Shown: piece after piece, positions 11,820-22,540 of the stretch
Position numbering within the stretch: the first letter of the stretch is position 1
Layout of the letters: each line of letters opens with the position of its first letter
Source of the DNA: Dromiciops gliroides
Lineage: Eukaryota > Chordata > Mammalia > Microbiotheria > Microbiotheriidae
Reading direction: 5' to 3'
Assembly: GCF_019393635.1 (NCBI RefSeq)
Contig: NC_057866.1
Coordinates: 5,792,223-5,856,222 of the forward strand
DNA: 64,000 nt
Translations under genes and position numbers: made by a program
Notes under the pieces: generated by a model
Database searches by the model: none
The model's input: only the letters and a program-made list of their open reading frames with translations
What the model was told of the DNA's origin: nothing

Positions 11820-12290
11820 AGGGTCGTTGTGAAGAATGATGGAAATCAGTCAGATGAAGGAAGGCCGGTGGCTGCTACCTCCTGAGCCATGAGAGACTGG
11901 TGGGAAAAAAGAAATCCAGAGCACTTCCCGAGCAAGCTTCCATTCTCCTCCCCGCCCTGGCAAAGCAGGAAGAGGGTCCTTGTCCCCATTCTGTAGATGT
12001 GGAGAATGAGGTCAAGTATTTGGCCAGGAGGGCACAGGCCAGCCAGGGGAGGGGAGGGCCTGCTTGAGAACTCAGGACTCTGGATGCCCCGCCCCTGAGG
12101 CCCGAATGCCACAAACTGCCTTGAGCACAGCATCTGATGCCTCAGCATGAAGATATTCCCAGGAACTATTTCCGTACTAGAGAAGAAATGATCAGAAGCG
12201 CTTCAGATAGTGGCTTCCATGAGTGGGTCATCTGCCCTTGGAGGGACCTTTCAGATTAACCCCCTAGTCCTGAAGGTTGGAACCAATGTG
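11820..12290. other. Unassigned sequence
   Basis: GC-moderate unique-looking DNA. ORFs on both strands lack recognisable products. Confidence 0.25.
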
Positions 12291-12379
12291 AGGCAGTGGA
12301 TCGAGTGGGATCCTGGGCATCCGAGGCCCCGGGCCAGACCCTGGCTCTGCCTCTACCTCCCTGACTGACATTTTCTCTG

Positions 12380-12735
12380 GCTGTCCTCATGCCTGGAGGG
12401 CGATCCCTCTTCCACTCCTGACTACTCAGCCCCTGGCTTCCTTTAAGTCCCAAGTAAAATCCCACCTTCTACACGAAGCCTTCACAAGCCCTCTTAATTC
12501 TAGTGCCCTCCCTCTGTTAATTATTTCCTACTGATCCTTTAAATAGCTTGCTTGGCTTATATTTGTTTGCATGTTGTCTCCCCCAATAGATTGTGAGCTT
12601 CTTGAGGGCAGGGTCTGTCTTTGGACTCCTTTTGTATGCTCACCACACAGCACAGCGCCTGGCACATGGTAGGTGCCTAATGAATGTTGAATGAATGAAT
12701 GAGTGAGTGAGTGAGTGAATAAGTGAATGAATGAA
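12380..12735 (+). mobile_element. L2 LINE 3' end
   Basis: Contains CCACCTTCTACACGAAGCC, AGATTGTGAGCTTCTTGAGG, GGCACATGGTAGGTGCCTAA and the terminal (TGAA)n array of L2. Confidence 0.75.
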
Positions 12736-12949
12736 AGTAGTGGACAAGTAGTCACTTTGGCTCTCACTCATTTTCTTCACCTGTAAAATTGGGACTGAAC
12801 CAGATGCTAGATGATTGCTACGGTCTCATCCTCTATGAGTCTACAACTAAATTTCTTTTGAGCCTGTGACGTGAGCCACAATGCCCTGGACAGTGAGCAC
12901 AGCAGAAGGGATGGGGACCAGACCTATAATTCCACTAGTCTACAGAATT

Positions 12950-13090
12950 CCCTCCCAGGTGAGGAAATTCCCTTCTCTGTAGTTTCCAATCCTATAGACA
13001 CTATAAAAGTCAAGTGACTTACCTAAGGTCACACAGTCATGTGTGGGCAGAAGAACTCAAATCCAGGTCAGTTACCAGTGCCACATTGTT
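12950..13090 (-). repeat. MIR fragment
   Basis: AAGTGACTTACCTAAGGTCA and downstream CORE-like sequence in reverse. Confidence 0.55.
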
Positions 13091-13189
13091 TTTTCAAATG
13101 AATACTAGATCTAGAGCCTGAAGAATCGGGTTTGAATCCAGGCTCAGGTATTTCCCAAGCATGGGATGACAACAACGACGACCACCACC

Positions 13190-13412
13190 ATAATAATAAT
13201 ACATAGCACTTTGGGATTTACAAAGGAATTGCCATGTTATCTCATTTGATCCTCACAACAACTCTGGGTGATATTAGCCCCATTTTACAGATAAAGAAAT
13301 GGAGGTGGAGAGAGGTTAAATGCCCCAGTCACACATCCAGTAAGTATCTGAGGTAGGTTTCAAACTCAGGTCTTCCCAATTCCTGACTTTACTGCTGTGC
13401 CACGGAGCTGGG
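13190..13412 (-). mobile_element. MIR SINE, near full length
   Basis: Reverse MIR: ATCTCATTTGATCCTCACAA, CCATTTTACAGATAAAGAAA, CCCAGTCACACATCCAG and a terminal head. Confidence 0.8.
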
Positions 13413-13988
13413 ACCTGCCTCTGAGCTGCAGTTCCCCCTTTCCCAAAATGGGGGCCATAGAGGCTGCCCTGTCTCCTTCACAGGGAGGCTGGAAGGAGAG
13501 CCCCTGCTCAGTTGAGCCACCCGGTAGTAGTGGGCACTGTTGCCCACAACCTGAGGCTCATTGGGTCGTAGCTCTAGGGTGGGACGTGAGTCCAATGCTG
13601 TCATTTTGTAGGGGAGGAAACTGAACCCTGGGGAAGCCACATGCCTTGCCCAAGGCCACAAAGGCAGGGAGCCTTGGGGGTCCTCTTCCTCCGTGTGGGG
13701 TGCCCCCTCCCATGGCTAGGCCTGACAGATGGTCTGAACAAAGGCCCTTTTATCTGGAAGGTTTGGGGAGGCTGGAGAAGGAAATAGGACAGATGAGAAG
13801 CAGCTTCTTCCCCTCATTTCATCTGCTTTGCATTCTGAAAGTGAAGCATCCCTGAGGATGCTGAAGGGAAGCCAAGTCTGAGTCACCATTGGCTATTTAT
13901 CTGTGATGGGGAAAAATAGGCATCGAGGAAATGAGCAGGAAGATCATATGAGAAGAGGTGCTTTTGGTCCTTCCCAAGGGCCCCAGGG

Positions 13989-14262
13989 CCCCAGAAAGGG
14001 CTCCCTGATGAAGAAATGGCTAATTCTTTTTGTTTTGTTTTGTTTTTGGTGAGGCAATTGGGGTTAAGTGACTTGCCCAGGGTCACACAGCTAGTGAGTG
14101 TTAAGTATCTGAGGCCAGGTTTGAACTCAGGTCCTCCTGACTCCAGGGCCGGTGCCCTATACACTGTGCCACCTAGCTGCCCTAGAGCTGGCTAATTCTA
14201 CATCCCACACTCCACCAGCCATCAGGAATCCCCCCCACCCTGGGTCAAAACAGAATGCCCAT
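13989..14262 (+). repeat. Short local duplication, copy 2, split by a SINE
   Basis: Matches 11714-11815 but carries a reverse CORE SINE in the middle. Only this copy has the insertion. Confidence 0.7.
14027..14184 (-). mobile_element. CORE SINE within the local duplication
   Basis: Full reverse copy with (GTTTT)n tail. The target duplication TGGCTAATTCT flanks it. Confidence 0.88.
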
Positions 14263-14727
14263 AACCGGAGCCTTTCTCAGTCTTCTGCGAGAAACAGAGA
14301 TGGCCTTGGATCCTGCATTCATGCCAAGTGTCCACTGAGGGCCTGCCCTGTGTCAGGAGCCATGATGGCTGCTGGGAAGACAGAGAACCAGAACAATGCA
14401 ACCCGCCCCATTCCACAAGTAGTTGGCACATTTCTCCTCAGGGTTAGGGGTAGGGTTGTGTGGGGGACTAGTGCCTGGGGGCGCAGATCAGGGCAGCCAA
14501 AGGGTAGGAAGTGGTCTGAGCCTTGGAAGAAGCCAGAGACTGGAGGCAGGACAGGAGGGACAACACCAATCATGTTTCCCCTGAATCTCAATCCATGGAG
14601 TTCAAGAACCATGGCCAGAATTTGAAAAAAAGATCCCTGGGTGACCAAGACAGCGGTAAGCTTCTCTAAAATAAGCTGCTGTCCAGCACTGCTTCTTAAA
14701 GGGCTCGGAGGCAGAATGATTTGCCTA

Positions 14728-14965
14728 GGAGCCCGGCCAGGTGGTGCAGTGGTTCAAGGGTGGGACTTGGTGTCAGAAAGGCCTGAGATTGAACCCTACC
14801 TCAGATATTTGCTAGCTGGGTGACCCTAACCCACCTAGCCTCAGTTTCCTAATCTTCAAAAGGAGGATAATAATAGCACCTCTTTCCCACCCCCCGCCCA
14901 GGGTTGTTGTCAGGGTCAAATGAAATAATAGCTGCCAAGTGCTTTGCAAACCTAAAAGTTCTATA
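14728..14965 (+). mobile_element. MIR/THER1-type SINE
   Basis: Head CCAGGTGGTGCAGTGG, CORE, CCTCAGTTTCCTAATC, GGGTCAAATGAAATAATAGC and AAGTGCTTTGCAAACC tail. Confidence 0.8.
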
Positions 14966-15179
14966 GGAGAAAGGCATTGGGGCAAGATTAGACCCTCTTC
15001 TGGGAAGCCCAACACAACACAGAGGCCACTCTTCCTGGGTGTGGCTCTGTGGCAGGCTGCCCCATTCACTGTGGTCTCTCTGAGCTCATCTCTGTGACTG
15101 TCTCTGGGTTCTCCTTGGTTCTAGTGTTCTTTGTTGTACTTTAGGAACCCCCAACTCTTGTAGCCCAAGAACCACAGAA

Positions 15180-15540
15180 TCACAGAATTTGAAAGTTAGG
15201 GGTCATCTCCAAGAAGTCCAACTTCTCTATATGATACCTGACTGGGTCCTTCTAGAACCACCACCTGAGGCAGAGCATTTAACCTTGAAATTGTTCTCTC
15301 TTTCCCCCTCTGTATCTTCCTTCCTATCCTCCTTCCTTCCTCTTTCCTTCCTTTCTTTTTGTTATGACAGATGGCTCACTTGGGAGGGGGTGGAGGAAGG
15401 GTATGTTTGGAAATGTTTCTAATACCAAAACAAAAGATATCAATAATTTTTAAAAGAAAGCACTTTTGGATCCTCCAGGTGGGTACAGTCATCATTTTGC
15501 ACATCAATTCTCCTCGTCCCAGATCATCAATAAAGACACC
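15180..15540. other. Mostly unassigned; short L3/MIR-like start and a pyrimidine stretch
   Basis: ATCACAGAATTTGAAAGTTAGG near 15180 resembles an old repeat; CTTCC-rich DNA lies at 15300-15360. No gene. Confidence 0.3.
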
Positions 15541-15551
15541 TAGTCTACTGG

Positions 15552-15564
15552 ACACCAGGGGGCG
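15552..15564 (+). promoter_or_regulatory. CTCF-like core motif, forward
   Basis: ACACCAGGGGGCG followed by C fits the CTCF core CCASYAGRKGGCR at 12 of 13 positions. It lies about 11.7 kb upstream of the FGF19 start codon, between FGF19 and the expected FGF4 side. Confidence 0.45.
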
Positions 15565-15639
15565 CAGTCATACTAGAAGTTTTGTGGAAGAGTGGGTCTC
15601 CAGTTTCTAGGAGAGGCGTTTGATTGCTTTTTTTTTTTA

Positions 15640-16085
15640 ATTATTCCATTTCAATAAATGCTTTTGCTTTGACTTAATTGTGTCCTCTGGTTAACTATGG
15701 AAAGCTGAACATGTCAGTGGGGGCTCAAGAATTATATTTGAGAGTACCCAGAAAGTACCTTGAAGTTATTACCCAGAAACTCAACCTCCTAGTATGCTTG
15801 GAGGGGGTGCAGTTGACAGGACACTTTACTGCAAAACACTATCTCATGGGACAATTGGTCACCATGCCCCGGCAATGTTCATGATGAGCATGAGGAAAAA
15901 AACAAAACATTCTGAAGATTATGAAGATAACGCAACTTCTGTTGTACCAGATGAGGAAGGGGGAGATTCTACAAAGACCTTCGTGGATCCTTCCAAATGG
16001 AATCAGTATAGACCTTAATGCCAGTTGACTTTAATACAAAGGCCGATGTATGGGAAAGGGGAAGGAAAATTGGATGGTTTGGCTG
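15640..16085 (+). pseudogene. Possible unidentified retrocopy
   Basis: A unique-looking block with peptide-like runs in shifting frames. One frame reads GAQELYLRVPRKYLEVI and LLVCLEGVQLTGHFTAKHY; another reads an acidic tail EDYEDNATSVVPDEEGGD to SKWNQYRP and a stop. It is followed by AATAAA near 16092 and a SINE. I do not recognise the parent. It could be a diverged dispersed repeat instead. Confidence 0.25.
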
Positions 16086-16102
16086 AGGGTCAATAAATAA
16101 GG

Positions 16103-16234
16103 GGGGGGGCAACTAGGTGGCACAAGGGATAAAGCACCAGCCCTGGATTCAGGAGGACCTAAGTTCAAATCGGCCTCTGACACTTAACGCTTACTAGCTG
16201 TGTGACCCTGGGCAAGTCACTTAACCCCCATTGC
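16103..16234 (+). mobile_element. CORE SINE with tail turned microsatellite
   Basis: Full head and body to ACCCCCATTGCAAAGG. The expected A-tail is replaced directly by (AAGG)n. Confidence 0.88.
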
Positions 16235-16351
16235 AAAGGAAGGAAGGAAGGAAGGAAAGAAGGAAGGAAGGAAGGAAGGAAGGAAGGAAGGAAGGAAGGA
16301 AGGAAGGAAGGAAGGAAGGAAGGAAGGAAGGAAGGAAGGAAGGAAGGAAGG
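16235..16351. repeat. (AAGG)n microsatellite
   Basis: About 29 units grown from the tail of the adjacent SINE. Confidence 0.95.
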
Positions 16352-17200
16352 TCAGAGCTTTCAGACCATATCAAAGCTCATACCTGACCACCATGAACAC
16401 TTTCTTCCCGAAAAGAACCAGATATTGAACATTAGATCTGTGCACCAAACACCCAGCACTGAGGGACTGTCACCGGACCTACAGGGGGCAGGATACTTGC
16501 CCTTCCCTGCCCTATACCTATGCATGTGCCTTGGACCTCATGCAGTTCTGGGAGAGCTTAGCTCTAAAGGGAAGAATTAGGTTCCCTCTTCTCACATTCA
16601 TTGACCCATTGAATCCACCTGAAGAAAACCTGCTTATGGCTTAGGTGATGTCTCACAAGTCTAAGGTTCCCCAGAAGTAGGGGATAAAATAGAACTCAAT
16701 GTACAGAAGTACCCCAGTATGGGACAGATGATTTATCCCTCCATACAAAAGGAATGTTAGACCCTGAGTACTCCCAGAGAGCATTCTACTGAAGGACCTA
16801 AAGACAGAATTCACTCATTGAACATATGGCCACTTTTCAATCTGTCCAATGTATGACCCTTAGATTGAATTTGAACATAAAGGAGTCTGTGGGCTTGCTG
16901 ATTGGCCAGCTTACACTCCACTCCACTCCAAACTGCATGTCTTACTCAGCTACTTCCACCACCAACTGTTCCTCTCATGGGATCCAGGAGCCCCAGATCT
17001 CTCAGACTCAGGTCATCTGCCATCCTGGACTCACCCACCATGAGGATGATACTCAGTCATCTACTCAGGAAAGAAAACAAGTCAAAAAGAGAAAGCTGGT
17101 GGGGTGCCATGTTTGAGCTTAGCTACTTGAATCTGAAATCCATTTGAGGCCAGTGGTGGCATTCTAGATAGAGGGATGTCTATACCTCTGCCCTCTGCAT
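16352..17200. other. Unassigned sequence
   Basis: No gene recognised. Short ORFs have no identifiable product. One weak TTCATTGACCC half-site pair near 16600 is not convincing. Confidence 0.25.
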
Positions 17201-17461
17201 AGGAGAGTCAACACCAAGAGGGCCAAGCCAGAAGCCTTCCCACTTCAAGCAGACTCAGCCTCTCTCCTCTCCTCTCCTTTCAGCATTGGGCCACTACCTA
17301 GCCAGAAACAGACGAGTGATGGGTCCCATGTTCTTGGAATCCCTGGAAATTCCAGGCAAGCTCTGAGTACCTGAGCTTCTGGGTGATCCCCACAGACCAA
17401 TTCCCAGTCACTACATTTGCATTTTAAAATAAAACAAAGGTACTGACTATTCAATTTCAAC

Positions 17462-17575
17462 TGAACAAACATTTATTAAGTGGCTACTGTATGCCAGGCA
17501 CTGAGCTAGAAGATGTGGAAGGTAAAAAGACAAAATAAAAACAGTCCCCATTCTGCTAGAGCTCACACTCTACTG
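17462..17575 (+). repeat. Old L2/L3-like dispersed repeat
   Basis: ACATTTATTAAGTGGCTACT and GCCAGGCACTGAGCTAG head with a CTAGAGCTCACACTCTA continuation. Confidence 0.6.
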
Positions 17576-17704
17576 TTCTATATTTTAACAGGGAAGAAAT
17601 AAATGGCTGCTGAATGTGGTTTCTCAAATAACCATCTATACAAACCAACTTAAAACAAATAGCAATAACCACCTCAAATTAGAAACAAACAAACAAAAAG
17701 GATA

Positions 17705-17846
17705 GGGGGTGCAGCTAGGTGGTGCAGTAGGTAAAAACACTAGCCCTGGATTCAGGAGGACCTGAGTTCAAATTTGACTTCAGTCACTTGACACTGTGAT
17801 CCTGGGCAAGTCACTTAACCCTCATTGACCTGCCCCCCCCAAAAAA
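17705..17846 (+). mobile_element. CORE SINE
   Basis: Diverged copy missing part of the TTACTAGCTGTG segment. Short target duplication AAAAGGATA. Confidence 0.85.
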
Positions 17847-17944
17847 GGATAAAGGCGAGTTCTGATGTACAATTAAAATAGCCTCAACATAATATAATAA
17901 GTTATTGCTGTGGGGGGGAAAAGAAGAATGGGGAGGGGACTGGT

Positions 17945-18130
17945 AAAGGCAGCTAGGTGACTTGGTGAATACAGCCTGGGTCTGGAGTCAAGAAAATATG
18001 AGTTCAAACCTGAACCCTCTCAGGGTTGTTGTTAGGATAAAATGAGATAATATTTGTAAAAATGACTACTTAGTATAGTGCTTGTCATATAGGAGGCACC
18101 ATATATTAAGCCTAGCTATTATCATTATTA
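17945..18130 (+). repeat. MIR/THER1-type SINE, internally deleted
   Basis: Head GGCAGCTAGGTGAC joins directly to CTCTCAGGGTTGTTGTTAGG and the AATGAGATAATATTTG tail, so the CORE is mostly lost. Confidence 0.65.
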
Positions 18131-18139
18131 TTCATTAGA

Positions 18140-18480
18140 ACTCAACAGGCATGGTCACCATTTTCAATGAAAGCTTAACAGATACCAATACAAGGAGGTG
18201 AAAAGAACCTAGAAATGACATCAGTTAGCAATCCTGGATCACTTTGACAAGTGAAGAAATATGACAACCAGGAATTTGGAACATAAACTCATTTGTAAAA
18301 TCTAATGAAGGAAGTAGAAAATAGGAAGTAGAAGATCAAAAGTAATATTGTCTCATAAAAGAGTGAGAAGCACTAGGGGGGAAATGTGTTGTCTGGAGCT
18401 TGATGAGTCTCAACTAAACCAGATCATCCCAAAGACATTTAAGGAGGAAACCATAAGAACAACTAATAGAAAAAATGGAA
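18140..18480. other. Unassigned sequence
   Basis: A-rich. No gene identified, though it abuts the duplicated 86-bp block. Confidence 0.25.
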
Positions 18481-18566
18481 AGGATCTGTCAGCCTTTCTA
18501 TAGCAATGGATTCTCTCTGTCAGTGACAGTGGAGCCACTGCACTTGGGCTCTCATATAACTATCCC
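18481..18566 (+). repeat. 86-bp direct repeat, copy 1
   Basis: About 94% identical to 19558-19643 (five differences by eye), about 1.08 kb away, same orientation. Confidence 0.85.
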
Positions 18567-18845
18567 CAATGTCCTGCATGAAGAAATACAAGTGGCATTG
18601 TAGAAAACAAAACCAGAAAGATTTAGACCCAAGAAAGTATCCACAGGGGACACCAGTTCTGGCAGTGACACATTCTCCAGGTTCAAGTGACATGACATTC
18701 TTAAGATGTAGGAAAGGAGGAGATAACAAGAGTGGGGAAGTTGATCAGTGATACTACTGGTAAGTAAAATTGGATCGACATCAATAACTACTGCCTCAGG
18801 TGCCTACTTTCTGCTATTTTCAAAATCTTAATAAGAATAAGCCGC

Positions 18846-18908
18846 ACACACACTCACATACCCGCTCACTCACACACTCACATGTACACTTACACATGCA
18901 CACACACA

Positions 18909-18951
<43 letters not shown>
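18846..18951. repeat. (CA)n-rich microsatellite
   Basis: Imperfect CACTCA/CACATA start, then about 20 CA units. Confidence 0.92.
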
Positions 18952-18952
<1 letters not shown>

Positions 18953-19211
18953 GAGAGCATCCTAGAAGATGAGAAGGGAGCAGGCAGGCTTCTGCAATCA
19001 TTATTCCAGAGCAGCCCACATCTCTACAACTATGCAAATGATTGGAAGGAGCAGAGTCTTCTGATTTTATTGTTTCTTCACTAGCATTTGTTTTGGAAAA
19101 GGCAAATGCCTCAAAGGCTCTCTTCCAACAAAGCATTTCCCATGTCAAAATCACATAGTATTTCTTGAAATATGCAACAAAGAAATATCCAATAGTAATT
19201 ACTAATGATAG

Positions 19212-19361
19212 CATCTTTTTTTTTAAACGGGGCAATGGGGATTAAGTGACTTGCCCAGGGTCACACAGCTAGTAAGTGTCAAGTGTCTGAGGCCGGATTT
19301 GAACTCAGGTACTCCTGAATCCAGGGCTAATGCTTTATCCACTGTGCCACCTAGCTGCCCC
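19212..19361 (-). mobile_element. CORE SINE
   Basis: Full reverse copy with T-tail. The target duplication is not clear. Confidence 0.85.
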
Positions 19362-19557
19362 CTACAAAGTAATAACCTTGATGGTCCTCTGAATTTTTCT
19401 TAAATTTTTGTTTTGTTTTTTATTTAGGCTTTAAGGTTTTTTAAATTTCCCCTTTGATTCTTAAAATCAAAGAGGCATAAAATAAGGAGCTGCATAATCA
19501 CCAAAATGCTTGCTACTGTCCAGACAAATGGGAAGGTCCAGAGTATGTTTCTGGTTA

Positions 19558-19643
19558 AGGATCTGTCAGCCTTTCTATAGCGATGGATTCTCTCCATCAG
19601 TGACAATGGAGCCACTGCACTAGGGCTCTCATATAACTATCCC
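19558..19643 (+). repeat. 86-bp direct repeat, copy 2
   Basis: Starts AGGATCTGTCAGCC and ends AACTATCCC as in copy 1. The flanks differ on both sides. Confidence 0.85.
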
Positions 19644-19714
19644 AGTGGACAAAGAATTCCATTCCATTCCATCCTAATTATTATCCTATTCTATTCATTC
19701 TGTCCTGTTCTGTT

Positions 19715-19960
19715 CAACAAACATTTAAGTTTAGTAAGCACATACTAGGAACAAGGGTCTTTACACTGGGTGTGGATAACAAAGACAAAAAGACGGATCA
19801 GGCTCTGACCTCAAGAAACTTAAGTCTTCTGGGGTGATGCAATACATACAGATGACTGGCAATTTCAGGAGTGGCCAAGCACTAAAGGGTGGCTGGTGAA
19901 CAGAGGCTTGAAGGACTCTCAGGAGATCAAGGTGAGGCAGGGGGTGTCTTCCACCCCTGA
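19715..19960 (+). repeat. Old L2/L3-like dispersed repeat
   Basis: AACAAACATTTAAG head, CTGACCTCAAGAAACTTAAG, then a poorly conserved continuation. Confidence 0.5.
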
Positions 19961-20427
19961 GGGATAGATAGCCAGCCTGTTCTGATCATCCATTTGACCT
20001 TTCTTGTGGTTATTTTTCGGGATTTATTATATTAGGTTCTCAGTTGCCATTTGTCTTTTAGCTTTGGCTTTCAAAGTGTCGCTGCTACTTGAAATAAGGT
20101 TTCTTTAGATCTACAGCCGACAATGTATCCTGGAGAAACTGTTTGTACCAGAAGTTTAAACAGGATAACCAGAAGAGAAGCTACTTAAGATCAAACATGG
20201 CCAGAGCCCTTGCTTTCATTCATTGAAGCTTTGCATTGCGTTCATTGCAGATTGCATTCATTGAAGCCAAAGCTTACATCCTATCATGAGCCCACACAGG
20301 CCAGTTTGGAATTTTTCATGACAAAGCTCATCTCCACAAGTGGGGAAGACACTTCAAATGGTGGGCTGCCTTTGCTCGTTGGTCACTTAAGTTTACAACT
20401 TTGACTTGCCATCAGAAGGACAGAGTC
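19961..20427. other. Unassigned sequence
   Basis: No gene or named repeat. A TTCATTGAAGC / TTCATTGCAG motif repeats at 20215-20260. Confidence 0.25.
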
Positions 20428-20444
20428 AGGACAGACTCTTTCTT

Positions 20445-20608
20445 TCTTTCTTTCTTTCTTTTTTTTTGGTGAGGCAATTGGGGTTAAGTGACTTGCCCAG
20501 GGTCACACAGCCAGTAAGTGTTAAGTGTCTGAGGCCCTATTTGAACTCAGGTCCTCCTGACTCGACTCCAGGGCCAGTGCTCTATCCACTTCGCCACCTA
20601 GCTGCCCC
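20445..20608 (-). mobile_element. CORE SINE with (TTTC)n tail
   Basis: Full reverse copy with a 17-bp target duplication (20428-20444 and 20609-20625) beginning AGGACAGACTC. Confidence 0.93.
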
Positions 20609-20629
20609 AGGACAGACTCTTTCTTAAAG

Positions 20630-21360
20630 AAGAGATGTCTTGCCCAGGAGGGCCGAGCTTGCCAAAGACAGCTAAAGACAGCTAAAGTGAGAACTTTCCA
20701 GAATGTCCATAAGGCATTTTTCAGAACTTTGCCCTTCCTACTGTAATTGGGCCCTTCCTACTGAAGGGCAGCCTTTGCCTGGGTCCTGCTCCCTCTCCTC
20801 TGTGGCCCTTTTTTCCCTTTTCAGGACAGTGTGGAGAGGACACCAGGCCAGGAAAAAAGAGCTAGGTGGGACTGGTTGAGAGACCAAAGCCAATGAGTAG
20901 CCATCAATGGCTTATCCATCAATGGTAAGGAAGTTTCTAGTTGAGTACCCCAGGCTCTCTGGTATGCTCCCTTGGAGAAAAGCACAGAGGGCATGTTTCC
21001 CCAATTTCCAGCTGACTTTGAAGAGGGATAGAGAATGCTTGGGTAGCATCAAAAGAACTCCATGGCCCCTCCTCCCCACCTGTGATAACTGCCCCCCCAG
21101 TATCCATGGGGGGGTGAGGGAAGGGAAGAGTGAACCCTCTCAGCTTTAGAGCTCCCACCCTGGGGCTAAGATGTCTGGATTGGGGAAGAGGTGAGCAAGC
21201 TCACCCAACCCACCTTATCTAGCTGGCCTCCGGCATCCTTGTATTATCCTTTATATTCCTTCTGGCTGCTCACCCAGGCTACCCTTCCTCCTACCCTGGC
21301 ACCCCATGGGTATCACACAGTGATAAACTGGAGAGATAAGCTGGAGAGCATCTGGTAGAG
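20630..21360. other. Unassigned sequence
   Basis: No gene. ORFs at 20907-21149 and 20937-21158 are unrecognised. Confidence 0.25.
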
Positions 21361-21374
21361 CATGACTTGGATGG

Positions 21375-21560
21375 TCAAGTCAAAAAGATTTATTAAGTAC
21401 CTACTATGTGCTAGGTGCTGTGCTAAACAATGGGGATTCACAAAGAGGCAAAAATCCCTGGCCTCAAGGAGCTTACAATCATTTAATGGGGGAGATGGGC
21501 AAAGACTATATACAAACCTCGATAAACAGGATAAACTGGAGCTAATCCCAGAGGTCAGGC
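21375..21560 (+). repeat. Old L2/L3-like dispersed repeat
   Basis: ATTTATTAAGTACCTACTAT, CTCAAGGAGCTTACAATCAT and GATAAACAGGATAAACTGGA segments. Confidence 0.65.
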
Positions 21561-21594
21561 ACTAAGATTTAGTACAATGAAGGGCTTTATTAGG

Positions 21595-21830
21595 ATCAGA
21601 GTAAAAAAATTGAGAATGGTTAACCTGGAGAGAAGACTCAAGAGGGAAATGGGAGCTGTCCTGTGGAGGAGGGATGAACTGGGCCCCAGAGGGCAGCACC
21701 TGAAGCATCGAAGGGAAGATGCAAAGAGGGAAGGGCAGCCACTGGTGTCAAGAATCACTCCCTGCCCAGCAGAGCTGCCCCCAGAGTGCACTGGGCTGCC
21801 TTCGAACAAAGGAAGTAGGCATTCCCAGCT
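21595..21830 (+). repeat. L3/CR1-type LINE fragment
   Basis: CCTGGAGAGAAGACTCAAGA, GGCCCCAGAGGGCAGCAC and AGATGCAAAGAGG fit the CR1/L3 3' region. It overlaps a 140-aa ORF that is probably not a gene. Confidence 0.5.
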
Positions 21831-22540
21831 GTGGTTTATCCAATGCCTTTCTAGAGATCTGCCAGATTCCTGCAGAGCGCCGTCCTTCTGGGAGCTGCCC
21901 CTGACAGCAGTGCCGGTCTCTGCGTTCACAGAGGACCTTTTAAAAACCAACGCTGCCAGGGGGAGAGCAATTAAGTTTAATCGGGCCGCCATTGATTGAA
22001 AGCCACAGGGGGCTGGGGGAAGGGGATATGTAATGGTTCAGAAGCTTCTGTCACACTTAAAAGACCCAGGCTCACTGGTGGGTTCCAGGTATTTTCCCCA
22101 AAGATTCTCCATGGTGACACTTCTGCCTGCCTGGTTATTAATGCCAGTCAATGACTACTGTGTTAATTTTGCTTCTGCTCATTGAAATGCATCAGGGTCC
22201 TAAGCAGCTCCCTCCCCCTTGCCTGATGTCAGCAGTTAACCTCTTTGCCTTTGACTCTGGAAACCCGATGTTATGCCTTTGGAAAGTGGCTAGGATGAGT
22301 CAAGGGCACAAGTTCTGTGGGGCCCTGGCTCTGGGAGGTCCCAAGTGGCCAGGACCTCTTCAGTCTGACCCATTTGGGAGATAGGTAGGAAAGTAAAGGT
22401 GACTAGCACTCACTCACCCGGATAGTCATTCTGGAAGGCAGACTTCCACTTCTGACTCTCCTCCTCATCTTTTTGTCCTCCCTTCATAACAGTTCAGAGC
22501 CATGTTTGAGATTGCCTAGGAAGGTTTAAATTGCTGTCTG
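21831..22540. other. Unassigned sequence
   Basis: Unique-looking. TTTAAAAACCAAC... ATTAAGTTTAATCGGGCC near 21940-21985 has homeobox-like AT cores, but nothing is demonstrable. Confidence 0.25.

Noticed and set aside
16595-16612. A third IR-1-like motif (TTCATTGACCC)
   Set aside because: Only one good half site and no surrounding similarity to the FGF19 segments.
21577-21999. 140-aa plus-strand ORF
   Set aside because: Its first half overlaps an L3/CR1 remnant, and it has no recognisable domain.
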